A stretch of DNA of 64,000 bases from Mesorhizobium sp. AR10. GTDB taxonomy: Bacteria > Pseudomonadota > Alphaproteobacteria > Rhizobiales > Rhizobiaceae. Below, piece after piece: positions 54,390 to 63,510 of this stretch. The notes under the pieces are model-generated. The model searched no databases. It was not told the DNA's origin and saw only the letters and a list, made by a program, of their open reading frames with translations. The DNA lies in contig NZ_CP080524.1 of assembly GCF_024746795.1 (NCBI RefSeq), forward strand, positions 4,318,001-4,382,000, given 5' to 3'. The first letter of the stretch is position 1. Each line of letters opens with the position of its first letter. A program made the position numbers and the translations under genes.

Positions 54390-55319
54390 CTACTCCGCCG
54401 CCGAAAGCTCGGCCTTCACCTCGTTGAGGATGCGCCGGCCTTCGCCCTGTTCGATGCGGGCAATGTCGTCCTGGTATTTCAACAACACTCCGATCGTGTC
54501 GGACACGGTTTCGGGATCGAGCGCCACCTTGTCGAGTTCGGTCAGCGCGCCGGCCCAGTCGATGGTCTCGGCGACGCCGGGCACCTTGAACAACTCGATC
54601 TGGCGCAGCTTCTGGATGAACGAAACCACTTCCGCCGAAAGCCGCTGGTTGGCCTGCGGCACCTTTCGGCGCACGATTTCCAGTTCGCGCTCGGCATTGG
54701 GATAATCGACCCAATGATAGAGGCAGCGCCGCTTCAGCGCGTCGTGGATCTCGCGGGTTCGGTTGGTGGTGATGATGACGATCGGCGGCTCCTCGGCCTT
54801 GATCGTGCCGAGTTCGGGCACCGTCACCTGGAAGTCGGAGAGGATTTCGAGCAGGAACGCCTCGAACGCCTCGTCAGTGCGGTCAAGCTCGTCGATCAGG
54901 AAGACCGGCGCAGCACCCGCCTTGCCGGTCAGTGCGTCGAGCACCGGGCGGCGGATCAGGTATTTTTCGGAGAAGACGTTACGCTCCATGTCGGAGCGAT
55001 CGACCTTGCCGGCCGCCTCCTCCATGCGGATCTCGATCATCTGCGCGGCGTAATTCCACTCATACACGGCCGACGAGACATCGAGGCCTTCATAGCATTG
55101 CAGACGGATAAGCCGGCGGCCGAGTGCCTGGGCGAGCACCTTGGCGATCTCGGTCTTGCCGACGCCGGCCTCTCCCTCCAGGAACAGCGGCCGTTTCATG
55201 CGCAGCGACAAAAACAGCACGGTCGCCAGCGACCGGTCCGCAACATAGTCCGCGCCGGTCAGGAGATCGAGCGTCTCGTCGATCGTCCGCGGCGCGGGGC
55301 GCGGTTTCAACTCGGTCAT
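54390..55319 (-). CDS. CoxD-like MoxR-family AAA+ ATPase
   Basis: 309 residues from the ATG at 55319, with GGAG five bases upstream. Walker A is GEAGVGKTE, Walker B VFLIDELDR, and sensor/arginine motifs follow in ITTNRTREIHDALKRRCLYHW. Sequence is the MoxR/CoxD branch, which partners VWA proteins to mature molybdoenzymes. It forms a tight pair with the CoxE-like gene (4 bp between). Confidence 0.88.
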   Translation of the reverse strand: MTELKPRPAPRTIDETLDLLTGADYVADRSLATVLFLSLRMKRPLFLEGEAGVGKTEIAKVLAQALGRRLIRLQCYEGLDVSSAVYEWNYAAQMIEIRMEEAAGKVDRSDMERNVFSEKYLIRRPVLDALTGKAGAAPVFLIDELDRTDEAFEAFLLEILSDFQVTVPELGTIKAEEPPIVIITTNRTREIHDALKRRCLYHWVDYPNAERELEIVRRKVPQANQRLSAEVVSFIQKLRQIELFKVPGVAETIDWAGALTELDKVALDPETVSDTIGVLLKYQDDIARIEQGEGRRILNEVKAELSAAE

Positions 55320-55347
55320 TCTTTCTCCGTGAGTGCCGCCACTCTTT

Positions 55348-55842
55348 TCACAGAAAGTGGTAGCCGCGATCATGGTAGATCAGCGGCCGCAAATTATCGC
55401 CGATGCGCAGGCCTGTCACCTTGCCAAAAAGCACACGATGGGTGGCCAGATCCTTGGTGTCGATCAGTTCGCAGTCGAAGACGGCGAGCGCGCCTTTCAG
55501 CGCCGGCGCGCCGGTCGAGATCATATCCCACTCGCCGAGCGCAAAGCGCTCCTCGACAGGCAAGCCGGTGATGCCGGAAAAACCGATTGCCAGCGGCTCC
55601 TGGTCCGAAGCCAGCGCGTTCAAGGCGAATTTGCCGTTTTTCACGAACGGTTCGTTCTTGGGATTTTCGCGGTTGAGGCAGACCAGGATGGTCGGCGGCG
55701 TGTCCGACACTGAACAGGCAGCTATGACAGTTGCGCCGCGCCTGCCGGCAGGCCCGTCTGTTGTGACCACATGGACGTGGCCGGCAAAATGGCTCATCGC
55801 GTCGCGATAGGCCTGCGGCCCAATGTCGTTCTTCTTCAGCAC
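55348..55842 (-). CDS. flavin reductase-domain protein
   Basis: 164 residues from a GTG at 55842 (the frame opens at 55869). The flavin-binding pattern is AMSHFAGHVHVVTTDGPAGRRGATVIAACSVS and FALNALASDQEPLA, with the ending GLRIGDNLRPLIYHDRGYHFL, typical of the flavin-reductase-like (HpaC/RutF) family. It probably reduces FMN or FAD with NAD(P)H for a partner monooxygenase or redox maturation step. It lies 28 bp before the CoxD-like gene and may be the first gene of the operon. Confidence 0.82.
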   Translation of the reverse strand: MLKKNDIGPQAYRDAMSHFAGHVHVVTTDGPAGRRGATVIAACSVSDTPPTILVCLNRENPKNEPFVKNGKFALNALASDQEPLAIGFSGITGLPVEERFALGEWDMISTGAPALKGALAVFDCELIDTKDLATHRVLFGKVTGLRIGDNLRPLIYHDRGYHFL

Positions 55843-56023
55843 TGATGATTTTCCAGAACCAGAACCCAACCGTTATATATGGCGGCATACGGCATGCCAC
55901 AAGCGAAGTGGTTGAAGTGTATCCCAGAATTAGCGTGTTGCGCCAAGGCCGGGCAGCCTTTAGGTCTTGGCAGGAATGATGCCGGGAAACCCACGAACCG
56001 GCACGGAGGAATTCTTCGCTCGC

Positions 56024-57097
56024 ATGCGACCCGGGACAACGACAATAGTGGTGCTGACCTGGCTGTCTCTTGCCGGCAGTGCGGGCGCTCAAACGCTGCT
56101 GGTCGGCGTCGCCGCTCCCTTGTCCGGACCATCGGCGATTCTCGGCAAGCAGATCGAGGCCGGCGCAGGCCTGGCGGCGGAAGTGAACGGTGTCGAGCTC
56201 AGAACTATCGACGACGCCTGCACTGCCGATGGTGGTGCTGCCGCCGCCAGGGAATTCGCCGCGGCCAAGGTCAGCGTCGTCGTCGGTTTTCTCTGCACCG
56301 ACGCGATCGAGGCGGCGCTGCCGATCCTGAAGGACGCCAACATAGCGGTCATCACCGTGGGCGTGCGCACGGAAAGCCTGACCGATAGGCGCGCCAAGAC
56401 CGGCTGGCCAATCTATCGTCTCGGACCGCGCGGCGACGATGAGCGCAACGCCGTCGCCGCCATCCTCACAGAGCTATGGAAGAACGAGCTGTTCGCCATC
56501 GTCGACGATGGCACGATCTATGGCCGCGAAATCGCCGAGACGTTGCGGGCCGCTGCCGAGCAGGCGGCGCTGAAGCCGGTGTTTGTCGATACTTTCCGGC
56601 CGCAGCTCGACAACCAGATCGGGCTGATCGGGCGGCTGAAGAAGGCCGGCGCGACGCATGTGTTCGCCGGCGGCGACGGCGATGACATCGCCATCATGAC
56701 CCGCGATTCCGGCCAGCTCGATGCCGGCATGGTCTTTGCCGGCGGCGAGAATTTGCGCACGCCGCCCGGCGATGTGCCTTATGCCGCGGGCACGCTGATG
56801 ATCGCGCCGCCCGAATGGGCCGGTGTCGCCGAGCCCAAGGTGCTGGAGGCCTTTGCCGCACAGAAGATCGAGCCGGATGGCTACACGTTGCCGGCTTACG
56901 CGGCGGTCGAGATCGCCAAGGCGGCCTCGGCCCTGACGGTAGCTTCCGGCACGCCGTTCACCGAGGCGCTCACCGCGCATGGTTTCACCACCGCGATCGG
57001 GCCGATACGCTTCGATGAAAAAGGCGACCTCAGCCAAAACCCCTTTCGCGCCTACCGCTACGATGGCGCGCATTTCGTGCCTCTCGAGGGCCATTGA
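56024..57097 (+). CDS. ABC-type branched-chain amino acid transport, binding-protein-like
   Basis: 357 residues from the ATG at 56024. Signal sequence about 1-22 (ending GSAGAQ), then the Leu/Ile/Val-binding protein fold: LLVGVAAPLSGPSAILGKQIEAGAGLA, VVVGFLCTDAIEAALPIL and TLMIAPPEWAGV. No permease or ATPase genes follow, so it may be an orphan receptor or serve another transporter. The ligand is not evident. The TGA stop shares one base with the start of the next gene (TGATG). The upstream GGAGG is a little far (about 14 bases). Confidence 0.82.
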   Translation: MRPGTTTIVVLTWLSLAGSAGAQTLLVGVAAPLSGPSAILGKQIEAGAGLAAEVNGVELRTIDDACTADGGAAAAREFAAAKVSVVVGFLCTDAIEAALPILKDANIAVITVGVRTESLTDRRAKTGWPIYRLGPRGDDERNAVAAILTELWKNELFAIVDDGTIYGREIAETLRAAAEQAALKPVFVDTFRPQLDNQIGLIGRLKKAGATHVFAGGDGDDIAIMTRDSGQLDAGMVFAGGENLRTPPGDVPYAAGTLMIAPPEWAGVAEPKVLEAFAAQKIEPDGYTLPAYAAVEIAKAASALTVASGTPFTEALTAHGFTTAIGPIRFDEKGDLSQNPFRAYRYDGAHFVPLEGH

Positions 57098-58116
57098 TGT
57101 TTCGCACGGGTCCGCGCAATCTCATCACCGACGTCGCCGGCCTGCGTGTCGGCAATGCCACCGATGCCAGGCTGAAGTCCGGTGTGACCACCGTGCTGTG
57201 CGACGAGCCGGCGGTCGCCGGTGTGCAGATTCTGGGCGGTGCGCCAGGCACCCGCGAAACCGACCTGCTCGAGCCGCACAATTCGATCGAGACCATCCAT
57301 GCCGTGGTGCTTTCGGGCGGCTCGGCCTTTGGCCTCGATGCCGCCTCAGGTGTGCAGGCGGCTTTGCGTGGGCTGGGCATCGGCGTCGAAGTCGGCGGTT
57401 TTCGCGTGCCGATCGTGCCTGCGGCAATCCTGTTCGACCTGCGCAATGGTGGCGACAAGGATTGGGGCCGGTATCCGCCCTATCGCGACCTTGGCTACGA
57501 GGCGGCACAGACAGCTGGCATCGACTTTCCGATTGGCACGGTCGGCGCTGGCACCGGCGCGCTGAGTGCCGGCCTGAAGGGTGGCCTCGGCTCAGCCTCG
57601 ACCGTGTTGGACAGTGGTGTCACCATCGGCGCCCTTGCCGCCGTCAATCCGACCGGCTCGGTGACGGTTGGCCGCAGCCGGCATTTCTGGGCGGCACCGT
57701 TCGAAATCGGCGACGAGTTCGGCGGGCTAGGATATCCCTCGCCGATGCCGGACGATGCGAAAAGGATCCTGTTGAAATTCCGCGACAAGCGCTTCGGGGG
57801 AAAAACGGAGGCCGGCGGCAACACCACGATCGCCGTCATCGCCACCGACGCCGTCCTCACCAAGGCCGGCGCCAAGCGGCTGGCCATATCGGCGCATGAC
57901 GGTTTCGTTCGTGCCATATGGCCGACGCACACGCCGGCCGATGGCGACCTGGTCTTTGCGCTGGCTACAGGCAAGAGCGGCATTGAGCTCGCGGCCGACG
58001 CTGCCATCGACCTCTATGCCGCAGCCGGCGCCACCATGGCGCGCGCCATCAGCCGCGGCGTCCATGCCGCGTCGCCGGCCGACGGCGATCTGTTTCCGGT
58101 CTGGTCGTCGCGCTGA
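57097..58116 (+). CDS. P1-family peptidase (DmpA/L-aminopeptidase-esterase type)
   Basis: 339 residues. The N-terminal nucleophile fold begins MFRTGPRNLITDVAGLRVGN; the oxyanion-like GGSAFGLDAASGV (about 75-87) and the autocatalytic cleavage site in GGNTTIAVIA (about 248-257, Thr as nucleophile) are present. These enzymes self-process into two chains and act as aminopeptidases or peptide esterases. It is coupled to the binding-protein gene upstream (one-base overlap), suggesting a peptide or amide nutrient link. Confidence 0.87.
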   Translation: MFRTGPRNLITDVAGLRVGNATDARLKSGVTTVLCDEPAVAGVQILGGAPGTRETDLLEPHNSIETIHAVVLSGGSAFGLDAASGVQAALRGLGIGVEVGGFRVPIVPAAILFDLRNGGDKDWGRYPPYRDLGYEAAQTAGIDFPIGTVGAGTGALSAGLKGGLGSASTVLDSGVTIGALAAVNPTGSVTVGRSRHFWAAPFEIGDEFGGLGYPSPMPDDAKRILLKFRDKRFGGKTEAGGNTTIAVIATDAVLTKAGAKRLAISAHDGFVRAIWPTHTPADGDLVFALATGKSGIELAADAAIDLYAAAGATMARAISRGVHAASPADGDLFPVWSSR

Positions 58117-58130
58117 AGGCGACGATAGGA

Positions 58131-58385
58131 TCAAACCGGGTCGGATCGTTCTTCTTCGAAAGTGACGGCGACATCGGAGTTTGCCGACAGGCGCACTTTG
58201 TTGCCCTCGACCTCGGCGATCAGGCTCGACGGGATATAGTGGTGGTGCCCCTTGTGGGAGCCGGCGCCGCTGTCCTGTTTGGTCAGCTTGATTCTTTCTC
58301 CCTCGATCTTGTCGACAGTGCCGACATGGACGCCGTCGGCGCCGATGACTTCCATATGCTCGCGTATTTTGCTGGTGTCGGTCAT
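58131..58385 (-). CDS. DUF2171 protein
   Basis: 84 residues. The start MTDTSKIREHMEVIGADGVHVGTVDKIEGERIKLT matches DUF2171, a small barrel-like domain of unknown role found in many alphaproteobacteria. Histidine stretch GSHKGHHHYIPSS is characteristic. Convergent with the P1 peptidase gene (14 bp between stops). Confidence 0.85.
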   Translation of the reverse strand: MTDTSKIREHMEVIGADGVHVGTVDKIEGERIKLTKQDSGAGSHKGHHHYIPSSLIAEVEGNKVRLSANSDVAVTFEEERSDPV

Positions 58386-58524
58386 GGTGGGTCTCCGTTG
58401 AGGCTGCCGACAACAACCAATGACGGCGGGATTGGATGCATCGGACTTGTGTTTTAGACAGCACGACGTTTTGACCGCGTCGTGATAGGTGATTGGTCAA
58501 CATGGGCTGCCGGAGCGAAACCCG

Positions 58525-59250
58525 ATGCGAATACTTGTCCTGATTGCCATCTCCCTGCTTGCCCAGCTTGCTACCTCGCTTGCCGCCCATGCGGGCGATG
58601 TCGCTGAGCTTGAAATCCTTGGCTTTACCAGGGATGGTGGCGTGTTCGCCTTCGAGGAATATGGCGTCCAGGACGGCTCAGGCTTCCCCTATGCCAACTG
58701 CTATTACATCGACACCAGCAACGACAGTTTTCTGCAGGGCACGCCGATCAGGGTCCGGCTCGACGACGAGAACGCCACGCTCGACGCGGCACGCCTCCAG
58801 GCACGCCAAAAAGGTGAAGCGATCGTCAGCCAGGCCGAACTCGCTGCGAACCGTGGCATCACCGCCGGCTTCAACCCGGTGACCGAACTTTCGGCCGATC
58901 CTTTCCGCATGGTGGTCAATCCGCGCCCGATCTTTTCGCCGGTCGACCCCCCGCTCGAGTTCCGGCTCGACGAGATCGCCAGGAACGACACCGAGCGCTG
59001 CCAGAGCCAGGGCGAGATCAACGGCTTTCGGCTGCTGCGCATCGAGGCCAGGGATGGCGGCCAGACCCATCTGCTGCATGAGGACAAATCGATCCCGCAA
59101 AGCCGTGGCTGTCCGAATGGCTACCGGCTAGGCGCGGTGCAGACGTTCTCGATGGACAGCGTCAGCGCTCATGCGGTGCTGGTCGCGGTGCGCCAATACG
59201 GCTTCGAAGGGCCGGACTTTCGCTGGATCGCGGTGACCGGCCGCCTGTGA
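58525..59250 (+). CDS. DUF2259 secreted protein
   Basis: 241 residues from the ATG at 58525, with GGAG nine bases upstream. Signal sequence about 1-23 (ending LAAHA). The mature start LEILGFTRDGGVFAFEEYGVQDGSGFPYA is the hallmark of DUF2259, followed by DTSNDSFLQGTPIRV. Cysteines C at YANCYY, ERCQSQ and RGCPNG could form disulfides. Function unknown. The stop TGA is overlapped by the GTG of the next gene. Confidence 0.83.
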   Translation: MRILVLIAISLLAQLATSLAAHAGDVAELEILGFTRDGGVFAFEEYGVQDGSGFPYANCYYIDTSNDSFLQGTPIRVRLDDENATLDAARLQARQKGEAIVSQAELAANRGITAGFNPVTELSADPFRMVVNPRPIFSPVDPPLEFRLDEIARNDTERCQSQGEINGFRLLRIEARDGGQTHLLHEDKSIPQSRGCPNGYRLGAVQTFSMDSVSAHAVLVAVRQYGFEGPDFRWIAVTGRL

Positions 59251-59771
59251 CGCCGCCTCCTCAACCCACCACGCGCAACCGCGCCCGGGATTATGTCCGC
59301 CGCGCTCTGCCATCGCCGGGCACCGCCCTTTTCGGCGCCTTGCTGTGGGGTGTGGCGATGGGCGCCAGCGCGCTGGTCAATCTGTTGCTGGGTGATTGGG
59401 AGACCCCTGCGAAAGTCCGCTTCGTTTCGTTGCTGTTTGCCGCCGGCGGTGCGCTCGCCTTTCCGGTCGGCCTGTTTGCGGCTCGGCTCGTCTCGCTCGG
59501 GCGACACTGGGAAGTCGCTCTTGCAGCCGCCTTTATCTGCCTTCTTGTCGCGACCATCGCCTTCACCGGCGGGCTGTTTGCGCTGCAATACCGCTCCTAC
59601 TATGCCGAATGGCACGCACCCGCCTTCACCATCACCTGGGTCTTCGAGTTCGTGTACACCAGCTTGACGGCGCTCTACCAATTCGTCGTCCTGGGCATCC
59701 GGCTTTATTTTCCGCTCGGTTTCATCGCATTGGCTGTCGCCAGCGTCTGGTTTGCGCGGCAGCAGCGTTGA
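59247..59771 (+). CDS. four-TM membrane protein of unknown function
   Basis: 174 residues from a GTG overlapping the previous stop by four bases (GTGA). Four membrane segments: about 26-48, 60-82, 88-112 and 150-170. The N-terminus is basic. I recognise no domain. Coupling to the DUF2259 gene suggests they act together at the envelope. Confidence 0.7.
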   Translation: MTPPPQPTTRNRARDYVRRALPSPGTALFGALLWGVAMGASALVNLLLGDWETPAKVRFVSLLFAAGGALAFPVGLFAARLVSLGRHWEVALAAAFICLLVATIAFTGGLFALQYRSYYAEWHAPAFTITWVFEFVYTSLTALYQFVVLGIRLYFPLGFIALAVASVWFARQQR

Positions 59772-59830
59772 GCATTTTGTCTGCCTCTGTTAGGACGCGG
59801 GCAAACACTCCCAAAGGTCAGGACTGACTG

Positions 59831-61132
59831 ATGATCCCTCGCTATTCCCGGCCGGAAATGGTCGCTATCTGGTCGCCGGAAACCCGGTTCCGCATCTGGT
59901 TCGAGATCGAAGCCTATGCGTGCGACGCACTGGCCGAACTCGGCGTGATCCCCAAGGAAGCGGCGAAAACCATCTGGGAAAAGGGCAGCGCGGCGAAATT
60001 CGACGTCGAGGCGATCGACGAGATCGAGCGCGTCACTAAGCACGACGTCATCGCCTTCCTCACTCATCTTGGCGAATTCGTCGGACCGGACGCTCGCTTC
60101 ATCCACCAGGGTATGACCTCCTCGGATGTTCTCGACACCTGCTTTGCCGTGCAGCTCACCCGCGCCAGCGACATCCTTCTCGCCGACATTGACGGCCTGC
60201 TCGCCGCGCTCAAGCGCCGCGCTTTCGAGCACAAGGACACCGTCACCATCGGCCGCAGCCACGGCATCCATGCCGAGCCGACCACATTCGGCATCAAGCT
60301 GGCGCAGGCCTATGCCGAATTCTCGCGTTGCCGCGAGCGGCTGGTGCATGCGCGCGAGGACATTGCGACCTGCGCCATCTCAGGCGCGGTCGGCACCTTC
60401 GCCAACATCGACCCCTATGTCGAAGAACATGTGGCGAAAAAACTCGGGCTGAAGCCGGAGCCGGTGTCGACTCAGGTGATCCCGCGCGACCGGCACGCCA
60501 TGTTCTTCGCCACGCTCGGCGTCATCGCCTCGTCCATCGAGCGACTGTCGATCGAAATCCGCCATCTGCAGCGCACCGAAGTGCTTGAGGCGGAAGAGTA
60601 TTTTTCGCCGGGCCAAAAGGGCTCGTCGGCAATGCCGCACAAGCGCAATCCGGTGCTGACCGAAAACCTCACCGGCCTTGCCCGGATGGTGCGTTCCTTC
60701 GCACTGCCGGCGATGGAGAATGTGGCGCTCTGGCACGAACGCGACATTTCGCATTCGTCGGTCGAGCGCATGATCGGGCCTGACGCGACGGTGACGCTCG
60801 ATTTCGCGCTGTCGCGGCTGACCAGTGTCGTCGACAAGCTGCTCGTCTACCCCGACAACATGCTCAAGAACATGAACAAGTTCCGCGGCCTCGTGCATTC
60901 ACAGCGGGTGATGCTGGCGCTGACGCAGGCCGGCCTGTCGCGCGAAGATTCCTATCGGCTGGTGCAGCGCAACGCCATGAGGGTGTGGGAACAAGGCGCT
61001 GATTTCCTTGAGGAACTTCTGGCCGATAAGGAAGTGACCGCAGCTCTGCCCGAGGCCGAGATCCGCGAAAAGTTCGACCTTGGCTATCACACCAAACATG
61101 TCGACACGATCTTCAAGCGGGTGTTTGAATAA
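59831..61132 (+). CDS. purB: adenylosuccinate lyase
   Basis: 433 residues; AGGA seven bases before the ATG. The fumarase-superfamily signature GSSAMPHKRNP lies at about 264-274; other marks are TSSDVLDTCFAVQL and GRSHGIHAEPTTFG. It splits adenylosuccinate to AMP and fumarate and SAICAR to AICAR in purine synthesis. N-terminus MIPRYSRPEMVAIWSPETRF is standard. The next gene starts one base after its stop. Confidence 0.95.
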   Translation: MIPRYSRPEMVAIWSPETRFRIWFEIEAYACDALAELGVIPKEAAKTIWEKGSAAKFDVEAIDEIERVTKHDVIAFLTHLGEFVGPDARFIHQGMTSSDVLDTCFAVQLTRASDILLADIDGLLAALKRRAFEHKDTVTIGRSHGIHAEPTTFGIKLAQAYAEFSRCRERLVHAREDIATCAISGAVGTFANIDPYVEEHVAKKLGLKPEPVSTQVIPRDRHAMFFATLGVIASSIERLSIEIRHLQRTEVLEAEEYFSPGQKGSSAMPHKRNPVLTENLTGLARMVRSFALPAMENVALWHERDISHSSVERMIGPDATVTLDFALSRLTSVVDKLLVYPDNMLKNMNKFRGLVHSQRVMLALTQAGLSREDSYRLVQRNAMRVWEQGADFLEELLADKEVTAALPEAEIREKFDLGYHTKHVDTIFKRVFE

Positions 61133-61133
61133 G

Positions 61134-61862
61134 ATGAGACTGGCTGTCGTCTCTGACATCCACGGAAATCTCCGCGCGCTGGAGGCGGTTCATGCGCGCA
61201 TCAAGGAAAGTTCTCCGGACATCATCGTCAATCTGGGTGACTGTGTCTCGGGTCCGTTATGGCCGGAGGAAACCGCACAATATCTGATTGCCGAAAACTG
61301 GCCGACCGTGCGCGGCAACCATGACCGCGTGCTGGTCGAGCCCCCGGCTTCCAGGTTGGAAGAGGTTGACGCGTTTGCCCAGCAATGCCTCTCTCAGGCG
61401 TCCTTGGCTTGGCTTTCGGCACTGCCGCTCACCCTGTCCCTCGCAGCCGAAATCCTGTTGTGTCATGGCAGCCCCAGCGACGACGAAGTGTTCCTGCTCG
61501 AAGAAGATGGCGGTGACCACTTCTTTCTGTCCAACGAAAGCCAGATCAGGCGCAAGCTCGGCAGAACCGAGGCGAGGCTGATCTTGTGTGGTCACACACA
61601 TACGCCCCGCGTCGTGCATCTTTCCGACGGGCGGGTGGCACTCAACGCGGGCAGCGTTGGTGTCCAGGCTTTCCCCAGCTTCACCGTGACAGGCAGCCCA
61701 CATGCACGCTACGCGATCGCTACGCGCAAGGACGGAGAATGGTCGTTCAGCCTGCATGCGATCGGCTACGACTGGGCCGAGGCTGCAGGGCGCGCGAAGG
61801 CTGCCGGGTTCGCCCGTTGGGAACACGGGTTGATGACCGGTTACGCCGCCGGGTCCCCGTAA
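61134..61862 (+). CDS. metallophosphoesterase, YfcE/MJ0936-like
   Basis: 242 residues from the ATG at 61134, one base after the purB stop. Motifs: SDIHGNLRAL, LGDCVSGP, RGNHDR, LLCHGSP and CGHTHTPRV, the calcineurin-like dimetal set in the YfcE-type arrangement. Substrate unknown; some relatives are phosphodiesterases for cyclic or small phosphoesters. It is coupled to purB, which is suggestive of a nucleotide substrate but not evidence for one. Confidence 0.86.
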   Translation: MRLAVVSDIHGNLRALEAVHARIKESSPDIIVNLGDCVSGPLWPEETAQYLIAENWPTVRGNHDRVLVEPPASRLEEVDAFAQQCLSQASLAWLSALPLTLSLAAEILLCHGSPSDDEVFLLEEDGGDHFFLSNESQIRRKLGRTEARLILCGHTHTPRVVHLSDGRVALNAGSVGVQAFPSFTVTGSPHARYAIATRKDGEWSFSLHAIGYDWAEAAGRAKAAGFARWEHGLMTGYAAGSP

Positions 61863-61890
61863 AACCCGAACGGCGTCTGGCAATCAAGCT

Positions 61891-62706
61891 TCAGCCGGCT
61901 GCGCCGGGCACGGTGCGAATGACCGTCCCCCACGGATCTTCGCGGGTCGTTTCGCTCGTCACCTTGTCCGAGCGCATTTCGACCCAGGCCAGACCCGAAC
62001 GGGCAGGATCGCGACGACCAGCACCGGAACTCTGCCAGGCATTGGCACCGACGTGGTGGTGATAGCCGCCGGAAGACAGGAACACAGCCTGGCCGCCATA
62101 TTTCGCCACCGTGTCGAAGCCGAACTCTTGGTTCCACCAGGCTTCGGCGTCTTCCGGCCTGCCAACGCGCAGGTGGACGTGGCCGACGATGCTGTTTTCC
62201 GGCGCGCCCTGCCAGCCGGCATCACCGGCCGGCACATCGGCGACGACGGACGGGATGTTCAGCCGCTCGGTCGCCATCGCGATCTTGTCGCCGTTCCACT
62301 TCCAGTCCTGCGGACGGCGGTCGGCATAGATCTCGATGCCGTTGCCCTCGGGGTCGGTCAGGTAGAGCGCTTCGCTGACCAGATGGTCGGAGGCGCCCTC
62401 GATGGCGATCTTGCTGGCGATGGCATGGTTGATCCAGCGGCCGAGATCGGCCCTGCTCGGCAGCAGGAAAGCGGTGTGGAAAAGGCCGGCGCTGCGCGGA
62501 TCGTCGGGCTTCGCGGCCGGATCCGGCTCGATGACGAGCAGCGGGCGACTAGCGGCGCCCAACGTGATCGCGCCGTCGGCGCGGCTCAATTCCTGCAGCC
62601 CGACAACCCTGCGATAATAGGCGGCGAGATTTTCGGCGTCGCGCGCCTTCAACCCGACACGGGCAACGCTGACCGGGGTTGTGGCGGCAAAAGGCAGTTC
62701 GCTCAT
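61891..62706 (-). CDS. VOC-family ring-cleavage dioxygenase-like protein
   Basis: 271 residues from the ATG at 62706, with GGAG six bases upstream. Two VOC modules: N-terminal (about 10-128) and C-terminal (about 150-265). Metal-ligand candidates are His in LFHTAFLL, His in VGHVHLRVG and Glu in NGIEIYAD. The pattern is that of catechol 2,3-dioxygenase-like proteins (CatE/MhqO group), which often act on aromatic or quinone compounds. Divergent from the RBBP9-like gene (213 bp apart). Confidence 0.8.
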   Translation of the reverse strand: MSELPFAATTPVSVARVGLKARDAENLAAYYRRVVGLQELSRADGAITLGAASRPLLVIEPDPAAKPDDPRSAGLFHTAFLLPSRADLGRWINHAIASKIAIEGASDHLVSEALYLTDPEGNGIEIYADRRPQDWKWNGDKIAMATERLNIPSVVADVPAGDAGWQGAPENSIVGHVHLRVGRPEDAEAWWNQEFGFDTVAKYGGQAVFLSSGGYHHHVGANAWQSSGAGRRDPARSGLAWVEMRSDKVTSETTREDPWGTVIRTVPGAAG

Positions 62707-62919
62707 CAAATTCTCCGTTCGGCCGCTGTCCGATGAGGCTCCCATTGCCGGGAGCCCGGCGCCAGCGATCACTGTACGACGTGTTTCTTCCTGACGACAG
62801 ATCGTTGATCACCATCGTTCACACAAGATGGCAAGAAGCGAACATGGTGTTCACTATTGTGATCAATTAGGCTCTTCATCCCGGTTGCACGACGCAGCGA
62901 CGCTCGCTATTTCAGCGCC

Positions 62920-63483
62920 ATGAAAGTCAGGGAAGCAGATATTCTGATCGTGCCGGGCTACACCAATTCCGGCCCCGACCACTGGCAGACCCGCTGGCAG
63001 TCGAAGCTGTCGACGGCGCGCCGCGTCGAGCAGGCGGAATGGTCGAAGCCGGTGCGCGACGACTGGACGGCGAGCGTGGCGAGGGCCGTCAACGAGGCCG
63101 AGCGGCCGGTCGTCCTCGTCGCGCATTCGCTTGGTGTCGCGGCTGCAGTCCAGGCCATGCCGCAGTTCGAGCGGCCGGTCGCCGGCGCCTTCTTCGTGGC
63201 GCCGCCCGACGTCGCCAATCCCAAGATAAAGCCGAAGCATTTGATGACCTTCGGCCCCTACCCGCGCGAGCCGCTGGCCTTTCCCTCGGTGGTGATCGCC
63301 AGCCGCAACGACCCGTTCTGCGCGTTCGATGTAGCTGAAGACATTGCCGGCGCCTGGGGCTCGTTGTTCATCGACGCCGGCGAGGCCGGTCATCTCAACG
63401 CGGATTCCGGCTTCGGCCCGTGGCCCGAGGGATCGATGTCCTTCGCCAAGTTCCTGACGGATCTCAAAGGCGTGAACTCATAG
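62920..63483 (+). CDS. RBBP9/YdeN-type alpha/beta hydrolase
   Basis: 187 residues. ADILIVPGYTNSGPDHWQTRWQ at the start and LVAHSLGVAAAV (nucleophile serine) place it in the RBBP9/YdeN family of small serine hydrolases; the histidine is in AGHLNADSGFGPWPEG. Substrate unknown. The start follows a pyrimidine-rich stretch without a strong ribosome site. Convergent with the aldolase gene. Confidence 0.85.
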   Translation: MKVREADILIVPGYTNSGPDHWQTRWQSKLSTARRVEQAEWSKPVRDDWTASVARAVNEAERPVVLVAHSLGVAAAVQAMPQFERPVAGAFFVAPPDVANPKIKPKHLMTFGPYPREPLAFPSVVIASRNDPFCAFDVAEDIAGAWGSLFIDAGEAGHLNADSGFGPWPEGSMSFAKFLTDLKGVNS

Positions 63484-63510
63484 ATCCGTCAAAATGGTCC
63501 AGGCTGAGGC

